Shown here one piece after another: positions 17,595 to 26,432 of a stretch of DNA of 64,000 nucleotides (its first letter is position 1; the number at the start of each line of letters is the position of its first letter). The stretch lies in NCBI RefSeq assembly GCF_902499125.1, contig NZ_CABVPX010000003.1:310001-374000 (forward strand). The letters are read 5' to 3'. The stretch is from Burkholderia arboris (lineage in GTDB: Bacteria; Pseudomonadota; Gammaproteobacteria; Burkholderiales; Burkholderiaceae). A model generated the notes under the pieces. That model saw only the letters and a list, made by a program, of their open reading frames with translations. It searched no databases and was not told the DNA's origin. The translations under genes were made by a program, and so were the position numbers.

Positions 17595-18002
17595 CTAGCT
17601 CGGCACGGCCGTCAGCTCGATGATGCGTTCCGGCCGCCGTCCGTGGCCGGGCCAGTACGTGCTGCCGTACATCCTGTGAACGGGGCCGAACCACGCATCG
17701 CCGGGCGATGGCGCGTCGAAGCCTTTCTCGACCACCATGTAGCCCGCGCGCAGTGCGAACGCCGGGTGGTTGCCGCCGGGGCGGCTGTCGAAACCGGCGA
17801 AGCCGTCGCCGGCTTCCGGCATCGCGTTGACGAGCGAGGCGTTGCTGCCCGTGATCTGGTCGGGCGAGAACGGCCCGCCGCCGGCGAGGCGCGACGCTTC
17901 GCGATTTTTGCCGTCGGTGTCGACCGTGCTGTCGTGCGTGTCGTCGTTGTCGAGCTCGATGCTGCGCGGGCGTACACGACCTGTTTGACCGGATGATTCC
18001 AT
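17595..18002 (-). CDS. Conserved hypothetical protein
   Basis: A 135-residue protein from an ATG with AGGAG 7 bases upstream. The first half is polar and rich in Asp, Asn and Gly, probably disordered (IELDNDDTHDSTVDTDGKN). The second half contains a compact region with AFALRAGYMVVEKGFD and GPVHRMYGSTYWPGHGRR, where aromatic and glycine residues suggest a small folded unit. No family recognised, no signal peptide, no membrane segment. It stands alone, with 164 bases to the next gene, which reads the other way. Confidence 0.6.
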   Translation of the reverse strand: MESSGQTGRVRPRSIELDNDDTHDSTVDTDGKNREASRLAGGGPFSPDQITGSNASLVNAMPEAGDGFAGFDSRPGGNHPAFALRAGYMVVEKGFDAPSPGDAWFGPVHRMYGSTYWPGHGRRPERIIELTAVPS

Positions 18003-18280
18003 CGCGGCTCTCCTGGCGGCGAAACGCTCCGGATCGAAGCAAATCCCGTTCCGGGCACGACGGGAAAAGGCGCGCGGGCGATCGCCGCGGTCGCGCGACG
18101 CGCACTGATTTGTCATGATTTATTTCAGCTAGAAGACGCGTTTTCTACAGAGTATGATTCTTTTCCTGCGAAGCGGCGACAGGGGATGAAGTCTCGCCGC
18201 CTCTGCCCGCGCCGGGGCGCCGCAGCACCCTTAAAGACGGGTAGTGAACAACAAAGCAAGGGACTAGAGGTGGCGGATTC

Positions 18281-18514
18281 ATGCAAGCGACTACTGCCTT
18301 CACGCACCGCGGTTATCTGTTGAACTGCGCGCCCGCGCGCGCCAGCGATGGTTCGTTCAAACCCTACGTCGTGATCTCCCGATCGAGCGACGGGGAACTC
18401 GTTGCGAACCGTTTTTTCCCGATCGAGCTCCAGTTCAACGACGAAGGCGACGCAATCGCGCACGCACGCGACTGGGCCGTGCGATGGATCGACGCGAGCA
18501 GCATCACGATGTGA
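18281..18514 (+). CDS. Small conserved protein of unknown function
   Basis: A 77-residue protein with alternating hydrophobic/polar residues compatible with a small beta sheet followed by a helix (GDAIAHARDWAVRWIDA). The start has AGAGGTGG nearby, and the codon third positions are GC-rich as in neighbouring real genes. Small proteins of this shape are common in the genus but no function is known to me. A stem with arms GCGGCGA/TCGCCGC at 18172-18200 lies about 80 bases upstream and may be a leader or terminator structure. Confidence 0.6.
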   Translation: MQATTAFTHRGYLLNCAPARASDGSFKPYVVISRSSDGELVANRFFPIELQFNDEGDAIAHARDWAVRWIDASSITM

Positions 18515-18651
18515 CGCCGCCGCGCTCGCACAGCGCCGGCCGTCCGGCCGATCCCCGGTGTACCGCTCCGGGACAAAAAACGCGGTAATCTTGTGGAACC
18601 CGTCACTTTATTAGCGGCCGTGCGACCGAGCGCGGTCGCCTGCATTGGCAT

Positions 18652-19572
18652 ATGTCGACATCACCCGTCCGTCAGTGGGACCTCGAAGAAATCGTTGCCG
18701 GCTTGCGCGAGTCGCGCGAGGAACTCCATCGCACGCGCCATCCGCGCGGCATCCGCGAACTGCCGTCGCGCGATGCGATCTGCAAGATTGTGACCGGCCT
18801 GCGCGCGTCGATGTTTCCGACGCATTACGGCGCGCCGGACCTGACCGACGAAAGCGTCGACTACTACGTCGGCCACACGCTCGAAAGCACGTTGCGCATC
18901 CTGTCCGAGCAGATCCGCCGTGCGCTGCCGTTTCTGCCCGAACATGCCGATACGCCGTTCGCCGAGCTCGACGAACGTGCGTTCGAGATCGCGCGCGAAT
19001 TCGGCCGGCAGTTGCCGGCGGTGCGCGCGCTGCTCGTCAGCGACATCCAGGCCGCGTACGCGGGCGATCCGGCCGCGCAGCACATCACCGAGATCCTGTT
19101 GTGCTACCCCGGCGTGCTCGCGATGATGCACCACCGGCTCGCGCATGCGCTGCACCAGCTCGGCGTGCCGCTGCTCGCGCGATTCATCAATGAAATCGCG
19201 CACTCGGCCACCGGCATCGACATCCACCCGGGCGCGCAGATCGGCCCGAGCTTCTTCATCGACCACGGCACCGGTGTCGTGATCGGCGAAACCGCGATCA
19301 TCGGCGAGCGCGTGCGCGTGTACCAGGCCGTCACGCTCGGCGCGAAGAGTTTCCCGGCCGATGGCGAAGGCGCGCTGGTGAAGGGCAATGCCCGGCACCC
19401 GATCGTCGAGGACGACGTGGTGATCTATGCGGGTGCGACGATTCTCGGCCGCGTGACGATCGGGCGCGGCTCGGTGATCGGCGGCAACGTGTGGCTCACG
19501 CACAGCGTGCCGGCCGGCACGAGCGTCGCGCAGGGCAAGGTCCGCGAAGGCGGGAGCGCCGAGAAGCCGTAA
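18652..19572 (+). CDS. epsC: Serine O-acetyltransferase, EpsC type
   Basis: A 306-residue CysE homologue. The helical N-terminal part (about 1-180) is followed by left-handed hexapeptide repeats: GIDIHPGAQIGPSFFIDHGTGVVIGETAIIGERV contains the catalytic histidine and aspartate, and VVIYAGATILGRVTIGRGSVIGG continues the coil. It transfers acetyl from acetyl-CoA to serine, the first step of cysteine synthesis. The long N-terminal extension and EpsC-like context distinguish it from the shorter CysE. The promoter should be in the 137 bases upstream; no cysteine-regulator site was identified. Confidence 0.9.
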   Translation: MSTSPVRQWDLEEIVAGLRESREELHRTRHPRGIRELPSRDAICKIVTGLRASMFPTHYGAPDLTDESVDYYVGHTLESTLRILSEQIRRALPFLPEHADTPFAELDERAFEIAREFGRQLPAVRALLVSDIQAAYAGDPAAQHITEILLCYPGVLAMMHHRLAHALHQLGVPLLARFINEIAHSATGIDIHPGAQIGPSFFIDHGTGVVIGETAIIGERVRVYQAVTLGAKSFPADGEGALVKGNARHPIVEDDVVIYAGATILGRVTIGRGSVIGGNVWLTHSVPAGTSVAQGKVREGGSAEKP

Positions 19573-19635
19573 TGCGGCGGGCGGCGGGCGGCGGGCGGCG
19601 GCGCGCCCGGTTCGCGCGGGCGCGTGCCGTGTGCG

Positions 19636-20439
19636 TCAGTGCTTGCCGGCGGGCGAGCGGTGCTTGTACAGCACGTCCTGGTCGACGCGGATCAGGTTCT
19701 GCCCCGCATCCACAACGAAATCCACGCCGTTGTACGCATTGCCCGTCAGCAGCAGGATCGCGCTCGCGACGTCGTCGGGGCCGGCGATGCGCGCGAGCGG
19801 CGTCGACGCGCGGCTCGCGTGTTCGAAGTCGGCCTGCGTCTGGTCGTCGCTCGGCAGCATCAGCCCGGGGAATACGGCATTCACGCGCAGCACCGGCGCG
19901 GACGACAGCGCGAGCATCTGCGTGAGGTTGCCGAGCGCGGCCTTGGCGACCGTGTAGCTGAAGTGGTCGCGATGAAAGTTTTCCTTGATCTTCTGGTCGA
20001 CCACATTCACGACGACTCCCTGCGTGCCGGCCGCACGCGCCCGTTCGTAGAACGCGCGCGTGAGCAGGATCGGCGCACGGCAGTTGACGGCCCACGCCTG
20101 GTCGAACGCCGCGAGGTCGAAGCTCGGGAAATGGTCCTGCCAGAACACCGACGCGTTGTTGACCAGCACGTCGAGGCGCCCGAAGCGCGCATACACCTGG
20201 TCGATCAGCGCGGTGATCTGTGCGGCATCCGACAGGTCGGCCTGCAGCGCGACCGAATCGTGCCCGCGTTCGGCGATCGCGCGGGCGGCCGCTTGCGCGG
20301 CATCGGCCGAACGATCGTAATGCACCGCGGTGCGATACCCATGCTTCGCGAAATACTCGGCGAACGCGCGCCCGGCCCGGCGCGCGGCGCCGGTCACGAG
20401 CACGACGGGCGCGTGCGCCGCTTGCTTCGTCTGCGCCAT
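19636..20439 (-). CDS. SDR family oxidoreductase, probable dihydropteridine/dihydromonapterin reductase
   Basis: A 267-residue short-chain dehydrogenase with the NADPH motif VTGAARRAGRAFAE (TGxxxRxG, the pteridine-reductase form), NNAS at about residue 98, and catalytic YTVAK. Its ATG overlaps the folE stop (TGATG), so translation is probably coupled to GTP cyclohydrolase I. The RxG form and the coupling suggest a FolM/PTR1-like enzyme reducing a pteridine made from the folE product. The specific substrate is an inference from context. Confidence 0.8.
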   Translation of the reverse strand: MAQTKQAAHAPVVLVTGAARRAGRAFAEYFAKHGYRTAVHYDRSADAAQAAARAIAERGHDSVALQADLSDAAQITALIDQVYARFGRLDVLVNNASVFWQDHFPSFDLAAFDQAWAVNCRAPILLTRAFYERARAAGTQGVVVNVVDQKIKENFHRDHFSYTVAKAALGNLTQMLALSSAPVLRVNAVFPGLMLPSDDQTQADFEHASRASTPLARIAGPDDVASAILLLTGNAYNGVDFVVDAGQNLIRVDQDVLYKHRSPAGKH

Positions 20440-21074
20440 CAGGTATTCGTCAGGTTGACTGAAGAAGGATTGGCGACGATCGACAGGAATTCGCGCCGCG
20501 TCGACGGATCGGTGCGGAACGTGCCGAGCATGCGCGACGTGACCATTTCAACGCCCGGCTTGTGCACGCCGCGCGTCGAGATGCACTGGTGCGCGGCTTC
20601 GAGGATCACGCCGACACCCTTCGGCTGCAGCACGTCGAACAGCGTATCGGCGATCTGCACGGTCATCTTTTCCTGGATCTGCAGGCGCTTCGCGAATGCG
20701 TCGACGAGGCGCGCGAGCTTCGAGATACCGACCACGCGATGGTTCGGCAGATACGCGACGTGCGCGCGGCCGATGATCGGCACCATGTGGTGCTCGCAGT
20801 AGCTCTCGAAGCGGATGTCCTTCAGCACGATCATCTCGTCGTAACCGTCGACTTCGCTGAACGTGCGCGCGAGGATGTCGCGCGGCTCCAGCGCATAGCC
20901 GGCGAAGAACTGCTCGTATGCACGCACGACGCGTGCGGGCGTATCGATCAGGCCTTCGCGGGCGGGATCGTCGCCGGCCCAGCGCAACAGCACGCGGACG
21001 GCGTCTTCTGCTTCTTCACGGCTCGGCCGGGATGCGGCCGGCTCGGTCACTGCGGATTTCTTACCCTTACCCAT
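20439..21074 (-). CDS. folE: GTP cyclohydrolase I
   Basis: A 211-residue enzyme converting GTP to 7,8-dihydroneopterin triphosphate, the first step of folate and pterin synthesis. The zinc ligands are seen in [10 protein letters not shown] and in HQCISTRGV, and the signature [22 protein letters not shown] is complete. The first 20 residues are a lysine- and serine-rich leader. The downstream SDR gene overlaps its stop codon, so the two form an operon. Confidence 0.95.
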   Translation of the reverse strand: MGKGKKSAVTEPAASRPSREEAEDAVRVLLRWAGDDPAREGLIDTPARVVRAYEQFFAGYALEPRDILARTFSEVDGYDEMIVLKDIRFESYCEHHMVPIIGRAHVAYLPNHRVVGISKLARLVDAFAKRLQIQEKMTVQIADTLFDVLQPKGVGVILEAAHQCISTRGVHKPGVEMVTSRMLGTFRTDPSTRREFLSIVANPSSVNLTNT

Positions 21075-21170
21075 GTAGTGGCTCCATCGAAGGCCGCCAG
21101 CGGCGGCGGATATCCGGCCATTGTTTCATGCTTTCGCGGGTCGTGCGTGCGGGCTGCCGCTCGCCCTTCG

Positions 21171-22097
21171 TCACTTCGGCCATTCGTCCTGCTCGTCGTT
21201 GAACAGCGACGCGACGACGCCGCGCAGCCACGCGGTGCGCGGATCGTTGTGGTACTTGCGATGCCAGTGCTGTTTCAGGTCGAAGCGCGGCAGGGCGAGC
21301 GGCGGCTCGACGGGCACGATGAACGCGTGCTCGGCCGCATACGCATAGCCGATCGCGTGCGGCACCGTCGCGATCAGGTCGGTGCGGCTCAGGATGAACG
21401 GCAGGCTCATGAAGTGCGGCGTCTCGAGCACCGCGCGGCGCTGCATGCGCTGCTTCGCCAGATATTTCTCGAGCACCTCCTGGCTGCGGCCTTCGGCGCG
21501 CACCACCGCGTGCCCGCACGCGAGGAACTGCTCGACCGTGAACGGCGGCGCCTGCTCGAACGGATGGCCGCGCCGCATCAGGCACACGAACCGGTGCGTG
21601 AACAACCGCTGCTGGAAGAAGTTGTTGCCGTCGAGGTCGGGGAAGTAGCCGACCGCGAGATCGATCGACCCGGCTTCGAGGCCACGCCCGACTTCGTCGT
21701 GCGCGAGCGAGACCGAACGCAGGTTCGCATGCGGTGCGCGTGTCGCGAAAGCCTGCAGCAGCTTCGGCAGGAACACGATCTCGCCGACGTCCGACAGCGC
21801 GATCGAGAACGTATGCGTGCTCTCGGCCGGATCGAAGTCGTGCGGCGCGACGAGGCCGCGCTCGATCTGCGCGAGGGAATCGCGGGCGGCCGGCAGCAGC
21901 GCGAGCGCGCGCGGCGTCGGCTCCATCCCGCGCGACGTGCGCACGAACAGCGGATCGCCGAAATACTCGCGCAGCCGGCCGAGCGCGGTGCTCACGCGCG
22001 GCTGGCTCACGCCGAGCAGGTCGCCCGCGCGGCTCACGTTGCGGGTGTCGTCGAGCGCGACGAGGTAGGGAATCAGGTTCAGATCGAGCGTATCCAT
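21171..22097 (-). CDS. LysR family regulator, probable pobA regulator
   Basis: A 308-residue LysR protein with helix-turn-helix NVSRAGDLLGVSQPRVSTALGRLREYFGDPLFVRTSRG (spread over residues 20-55), the form seen in NahR/LinR-like activators. It is divergent from pobA with 116 bases between the starts, the classical layout of a LysR activator and its target. It would respond to 4-hydroxybenzoate or a related aromatic acid, by inference. The PobR regulators of other genera are of AraC or IclR type, so this is a different solution. Confidence 0.8.
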   Translation of the reverse strand: MDTLDLNLIPYLVALDDTRNVSRAGDLLGVSQPRVSTALGRLREYFGDPLFVRTSRGMEPTPRALALLPAARDSLAQIERGLVAPHDFDPAESTHTFSIALSDVGEIVFLPKLLQAFATRAPHANLRSVSLAHDEVGRGLEAGSIDLAVGYFPDLDGNNFFQQRLFTHRFVCLMRRGHPFEQAPPFTVEQFLACGHAVVRAEGRSQEVLEKYLAKQRMQRRAVLETPHFMSLPFILSRTDLIATVPHAIGYAYAAEHAFIVPVEPPLALPRFDLKQHWHRKYHNDPRTAWLRGVVASLFNDEQDEWPK

Positions 22098-22213
22098 CGC
22101 CGGTCCAGTATCGTCAAAACGTATACAACATATCTCCTGAATCGCGTTGCCGCATAGTCGGGAAAGCGCTCAAATGTGTTCGACGATTCGAATTAATGTT
22201 CAGGAGACGAACA

Positions 22214-23446
22214 ATGCGCACCCAAGTCGCGATCATCGGCGCCGGGCCGTCCGGCCTTTTGCTGTCCCATCTGCTGCGCCTGCAAGGCGTCGATTCCATC
22301 CTCGTCGAAGCGCGTTCGCGCGAATACTGCGAGAACCGCATCCGCGCCGGCGTGCTGGAGCAGGGCACGGTCGACACGCTGAACGAAGCCGGTCTCGGCG
22401 ACCGGATGCGCCGCGAAGGGCTCGAACATCACGGCATCGAACTGCTGTTCGACGGCCAGCGCCATCGCATCGACCTGTCCGAACTGACCGGCGGGCGCGC
22501 GATCACCGTCTACAGCCAGCACGAAGTCGTGCGCGACCTGATCGCGGCCGGCGTCGAGCATGGCCATTCGATGCATTTCGAAGTCAGCGATGTCGCGCTG
22601 CACGACGTCGAAGGCGAGCACCCGTTCGTCACGTTCAAGCACGCGGACGGCCGCGCCGACCGCATCGACTGCGACTACGTCGCCGGCTGCGACGGCTTCC
22701 ACGGCATCGCACGCCAGACGATCCCGGCCGAACGGCTGAATACGTTCGAGCGCGTCTACCCGTTCGCCTGGCTCGGCATCCTCGCCGATGCGGCGCCGTC
22801 GCTCGACGAACTCGTGTACGCGCACCACGACAACGGCTTCGCGCTGTTCTCGATGCGCTCGCCGACGGTCACGCGCCTGTACCTGCAGTGCAAGCCGGAC
22901 GAGGACCTGGCCGAATGGTCCGACACGCGGATCTGGGATGAACTGCACACGCGCTTCTCGAACGATACCGGCTGGACGCCGACCGAGGGCCGGATCACGC
23001 AGAAGAGCGTGACGCCGATGCGCAGTTTCGTGTCGGAGACGATGCAGCACGGACGCCTGTTCCTCGCCGGCGACGCCGCGCACATCGTGCCGCCGACCGG
23101 CGCGAAGGGGATGAACCTCGCGGTGGCCGACGTCCGCGCGCTGTCCCGCGCGCTCGGCGCGCGCTACCGGACGGGCGACGCGACGCCGCTCGACACGTAT
23201 TCGGCGACCTGCCTCGAACGCGTGTGGCGCGCCGAGCACTTCTCGTACTTCATGACGAACATGCTGCACGCGTCGCCGGACGATTCGCCGTTCGTCAATC
23301 GCCTGAAGTTTGCCGAGCTGAAATACGTGACGCGCTCGCGGGCCGCCGCGCAGTCGCTCGCCGAAAACTATGTCGGCCTGCCGTTCGACGACGCGACGGC
23401 CCCCGAGGGAACCCGCCTTGACAACGCGCTGTGCGCGACTCTATGA
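22214..23446 (+). CDS. pobA: 4-Hydroxybenzoate 3-monooxygenase
   Basis: A flavoprotein hydroxylase of 410 residues converting 4-hydroxybenzoate to protocatechuate with NADPH and oxygen. FAD motifs are visible: IIGAGPSGLLLSHLL at the N terminus, the DG stretch CDYVAGCDGFHG near 160, and LAGDAAHIVPPTGAKGMNLAVAD near 290. AGGAG lies 8 bases before the ATG. The tail EGTRLDNALCATL extends past the usual end (about 394 residues in Pseudomonas), and the DNA encoding it contains the pcaI promoter. It directly precedes the pca genes that process its product. Confidence 0.95.
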   Translation: MRTQVAIIGAGPSGLLLSHLLRLQGVDSILVEARSREYCENRIRAGVLEQGTVDTLNEAGLGDRMRREGLEHHGIELLFDGQRHRIDLSELTGGRAITVYSQHEVVRDLIAAGVEHGHSMHFEVSDVALHDVEGEHPFVTFKHADGRADRIDCDYVAGCDGFHGIARQTIPAERLNTFERVYPFAWLGILADAAPSLDELVYAHHDNGFALFSMRSPTVTRLYLQCKPDEDLAEWSDTRIWDELHTRFSNDTGWTPTEGRITQKSVTPMRSFVSETMQHGRLFLAGDAAHIVPPTGAKGMNLAVADVRALSRALGARYRTGDATPLDTYSATCLERVWRAEHFSYFMTNMLHASPDDSPFVNRLKFAELKYVTRSRAAAQSLAENYVGLPFDDATAPEGTRLDNALCATL

Positions 23447-23447
23447 T
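23418..23447 (+). promoter_or_regulatory. Sigma-70 promoter for the pca operon inside the pobA 3' end
   Basis: TTGACA (23418-23423) and TATGAT (23442-23447) are separated by 18 bases, close to the sigma-70 consensus. The -10 element overlaps the pobA stop codon, and transcription would start near 23454, just before the operator described next. Confidence 0.6.
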
Positions 23448-23456
23448 CGGCCCATC

Positions 23457-23490
23457 GTTCGCTAATCGAATCTAGGTTCGAATAGCGAAC
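23457..23490. promoter_or_regulatory. PcaR/PcaU-type operator before pcaI
   Basis: Two 14-base arms, GTTCGCTAATCGAA and TTCGAATAGCGAAC, form an inverted repeat with one mismatch around a six-base spacer. The left arm closely resembles the IclR-family PcaR site known from Pseudomonas (GTTCGATAATCGCAC). No pcaR gene is in the window, so the regulator would be encoded elsewhere. Confidence 0.7.
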
Positions 23491-23589
23491 AAATACCGGG
23501 ATCGACATCGGCCCCGGCGCGGCACGCGGCACGCGCGTGTCCCCTCGACAGGCCGCGCATCGAGCCGCGGGTTCGTATCAGGAAGAGAC

Positions 23590-24303
23590 ATGGTCAACAA
23601 GATTTTCGAATCGCTCCAGTCGGCGGTGGCCGACATCCACGATGGCGCGACAATCATGATCGGCGGCTTCGGCACGGCCGGCATGCCGTCCGAGCTGATC
23701 GACGCGCTGATCGCACAGGGCGCGCGCGACCTGACGATCGTCAACAACAACGCGGGTAACGGCGAGACCGGCCTCGCGGCGCTGCTGAAGGCGAAGCAGG
23801 TGCGCAAGATCATCTGCTCGTTTCCGCGCCAGAGCGATTCGCAGGTGTTCGACGGGCTGTACCGCGCGGGCGAGATCGAGCTGGAACTCGTGCCGCAGGG
23901 CAATCTCGCGGAGCGCATCCGCGCGGCGGGCGCCGGCATCGGCGGCTTCTTCACGCCGACGGGTTACGGCACCAAGCTCGCGGAGGGCAAGGAAACGCGC
24001 GTGATCGACGGCAAGCCGTACGTGTTCGAGACGCCGATCCATGCCGATTTCGCGCTCGTGAAGGCGTACAAGGGCGATCGCTGGGGCAACCTCGTGTATC
24101 GCAAGACCGCGCGCAACTTCGGGCCGATCATGGCCAGCGCCGCGAAGGTCGCGATCGTGCAGGTGTCGGAAGTCGTGCCGCTCGGTGCGCTGAACCCGGA
24201 ACACATCGTGACGCCGGGCATTTTCGTCCAGCGCGTCGTCGAAGTGCCGCAGGCTGCGCATGCAGCCGAGCTGGCTGCCGAACATGCATCGCAAGCCGCC
24301 TGA
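23590..24303 (+). CDS. pcaI: 3-Oxoadipate CoA-transferase subunit A
   Basis: A 237-residue alpha subunit with the CoA-transferase signature MIGGFGTAGMPSELIDAL and RDLTIVNNNAGNGETGLAALL. With PcaJ it moves CoA from succinyl-CoA to 3-oxoadipate, the penultimate step of the beta-ketoadipate pathway. AGGAAGAG precedes the ATG. It heads the operon pcaI-pcaJ-pcaB-pcaD-pcaC, controlled by the promoter and operator just upstream. Confidence 0.95.
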   Translation: MVNKIFESLQSAVADIHDGATIMIGGFGTAGMPSELIDALIAQGARDLTIVNNNAGNGETGLAALLKAKQVRKIICSFPRQSDSQVFDGLYRAGEIELELVPQGNLAERIRAAGAGIGGFFTPTGYGTKLAEGKETRVIDGKPYVFETPIHADFALVKAYKGDRWGNLVYRKTARNFGPIMASAAKVAIVQVSEVVPLGALNPEHIVTPGIFVQRVVEVPQAAHAAELAAEHASQAA

Positions 24304-24313
24304 GGAGACCGAG

Positions 24314-24970
24314 ATGAAACGACTGACCCGCGATGAAATGGCCAAGCGCGTTGCCCAGGACATCCCCGAAGGCGCATACGTGAACCTCGGCATCGGCGTG
24401 CCGACGCTGGTGGCGAACCACCTCGACCCGAGCAAGGAAATCTTCCTGCACAGCGAGAACGGCCTGCTCGGCATGGGCCCCGCGCCCGCGCCCGGCGAGG
24501 AAGACGACGAACTGATCAATGCCGGCAAGCAGCACGTGACGCTGCTCACCGGCGGCGCGTATTTCCACCATGCCGATTCGTTCGCGATGATGCGCGGCGG
24601 CCACCTCGACTACTGCGTGCTCGGTGCGTTCCAGGTGTCGGCGAGCGGCGACCTCGCGAACTGGCACACGGGCGCGCCCGATGCGATTCCGGCCGTCGGC
24701 GGCGCGATGGATCTCGCGATCGGCGCGAAGCAGGTGTTCGTGATGATGGAGCACCTGACGAAGCAGGGCGAAAGCAAGATCGTCGCGCAGTGCTCGTATC
24801 CGGTCACCGGCGTGCAATGCGTGAGCCGTATCTATACGGATCTCGCGGTGCTCGACGTGACGGCCGACGGCCTCGCGGTGAGCGAGATCTTCACCGACCT
24901 GTCGTTCGACGAACTGCAGAAGCTGACCGGCGTGCCGCTGATCGACGCGACGCGGAAGGCCGCTGCGTGA
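24314..24970 (+). CDS. pcaJ: 3-Oxoadipate CoA-transferase subunit B
   Basis: A 218-residue beta subunit. It contains YVNLGIGVPTLVANHL near the start and SENGLLGMGP, whose glutamate forms the covalent CoA thioester. GGAG lies 8 bases before the ATG at 24314, 10 bases after pcaI; an upstream in-frame ATG would overlap pcaI and is rejected. Confidence 0.95.
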   Translation: MKRLTRDEMAKRVAQDIPEGAYVNLGIGVPTLVANHLDPSKEIFLHSENGLLGMGPAPAPGEEDDELINAGKQHVTLLTGGAYFHHADSFAMMRGGHLDYCVLGAFQVSASGDLANWHTGAPDAIPAVGGAMDLAIGAKQVFVMMEHLTKQGESKIVAQCSYPVTGVQCVSRIYTDLAVLDVTADGLAVSEIFTDLSFDELQKLTGVPLIDATRKAAA

Positions 24971-25058
24971 ACCGCCGGCGTGCCGCCGCGTGCGCTCGCG
25001 CGCAGGCCGGCACGCTTGGGTGGACAATAGGCGCACGCCGTTTCCCCTATCTGATGCC

Positions 25059-26432
25059 ATGCTCGAAGACAGCGCCCGCCTGACCTCCCTCATCTGCGGC
25101 ACCGAGCCGCTCAACCGGATCTGGTCGCCCCGCGCGACGATCCAGCGGATGCTCGACGTCGAGGCCGCGCTCGCGCGTGCGCTCGCCGCGCAGCAGGTGA
25201 TTCCCGCCGCCGCGGTCGCGCCGATCGAGCGCGCGTGCGACGCCGGCCGGCTCAACGCCGACGCGCTCGCGCACGGCGCGGCGCTCGGCGGCAATCTCGC
25301 GATTCCGCTCGTCAGGCAGCTCACCGCGCAGGTGAAGGCCGACGACCCCGAGGCCGCGAAGTTCGTGCATTGGGGCGCGACGAGCCAGGACATCATCGAT
25401 ACCGCAACCGTGCTGCAGCTGCGCGACACGCTCGACGTGCTGGAACCGATGCTCGACGAAGCGTGCGCGTCGCTCGCGGCGCTCGCGCGCGCTCATCGCG
25501 CGACGCCGATGATCGGCCGCACGTGGCTGCAGCAGGCGCTGCCGATCACGCTCGGCCTGAAATTCGCTCAATGGCTCGATGCGCTGCTGCGCCACCGCGC
25601 GCGTTTCGCCGAATTGCGCGAGCGCGTGCTCGTGCTGCAGTTCGGCGGCGCGGCCGGCACGCTCGCGAGCCTGCGCGAGCAGGCGGCGGGCGTGACGGCT
25701 GCACTCGCGGCCGACCTGAGGCTCGCGGCGCCGGCCGTGCCGTGGCACACGCAGCGCGACCGCATCGCGGAAGCCGCGTCCTGCTTCGGCATGCTGACGG
25801 GCACGCTCGGCAAGATCGCGCGCGACGTGTCGCTGCAGATGCAGACCGAAGTCGGCGAGCTCGGCGAACCGGCCGCCGCCGGCAAGGGCGGCTCGTCGAC
25901 GATGCCGCACAAGCGCAACCCGGTCGGCTGCGCGGCCGTGCTGACCGCCGCAGTGCGCGCACCGAACCTCGTTGCGACCGTGTTCGCGGGGATGGTGCAG
26001 GAACACGAGCGCGCGCTCGGCGGCTGGCAGGCCGAATGGGATGCGCTGCCCGACCTCGCGCGCCTGACGGGCGGCGCGCTCGCGCAGATCGCGCAGATCG
26101 TCGCGGGCCTCGACGTCAATACCGAACGCCTCGCCGCGAACCTCGACCTGACGCACGGCCTGATCCTCGGCGAAGCGGTGATGCTTGCGCTCGGCGACCG
26201 CATCGGCCGGCTCGACGCACACCATGTCGTCGAGCACGCATCGAAGGAAGCCGTGCGCACCGGCGCGACGCTGTTCGACGTGCTCGCCGCCGACGCGACC
26301 GTGTCGGCCCACCTGTCGCGCGACGCGCTCGCGCGGCTGCTCGATCCCGCACATTACGTCGGCGAGGCGCAGGCCTATGTCGACGCCGTGCTCGCGCTGC
26401 ATGCGGGCACGACTCAACCAGGAGAACATTGA
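25059..26432 (+). CDS. pcaB: 3-Carboxy-cis,cis-muconate cycloisomerase
   Basis: A 457-residue member of the fumarase/aspartase superfamily, with the signature loop GSSTMPHKRNP near residue 280 and the conserved HWGATSQDIIDTA near 105. It converts 3-carboxymuconate to 4-carboxymuconolactone. The ATG at 25059 starts the standard protein; the preceding 88-base gap after pcaJ has no gene. Its stop TGA overlaps the pcaD ATG. The residue after the loop and the whole chain look intact. Confidence 0.93.
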   Translation: MLEDSARLTSLICGTEPLNRIWSPRATIQRMLDVEAALARALAAQQVIPAAAVAPIERACDAGRLNADALAHGAALGGNLAIPLVRQLTAQVKADDPEAAKFVHWGATSQDIIDTATVLQLRDTLDVLEPMLDEACASLAALARAHRATPMIGRTWLQQALPITLGLKFAQWLDALLRHRARFAELRERVLVLQFGGAAGTLASLREQAAGVTAALAADLRLAAPAVPWHTQRDRIAEAASCFGMLTGTLGKIARDVSLQMQTEVGELGEPAAAGKGGSSTMPHKRNPVGCAAVLTAAVRAPNLVATVFAGMVQEHERALGGWQAEWDALPDLARLTGGALAQIAQIVAGLDVNTERLAANLDLTHGLILGEAVMLALGDRIGRLDAHHVVEHASKEAVRTGATLFDVLAADATVSAHLSRDALARLLDPAHYVGEAQAYVDAVLALHAGTTQPGEH

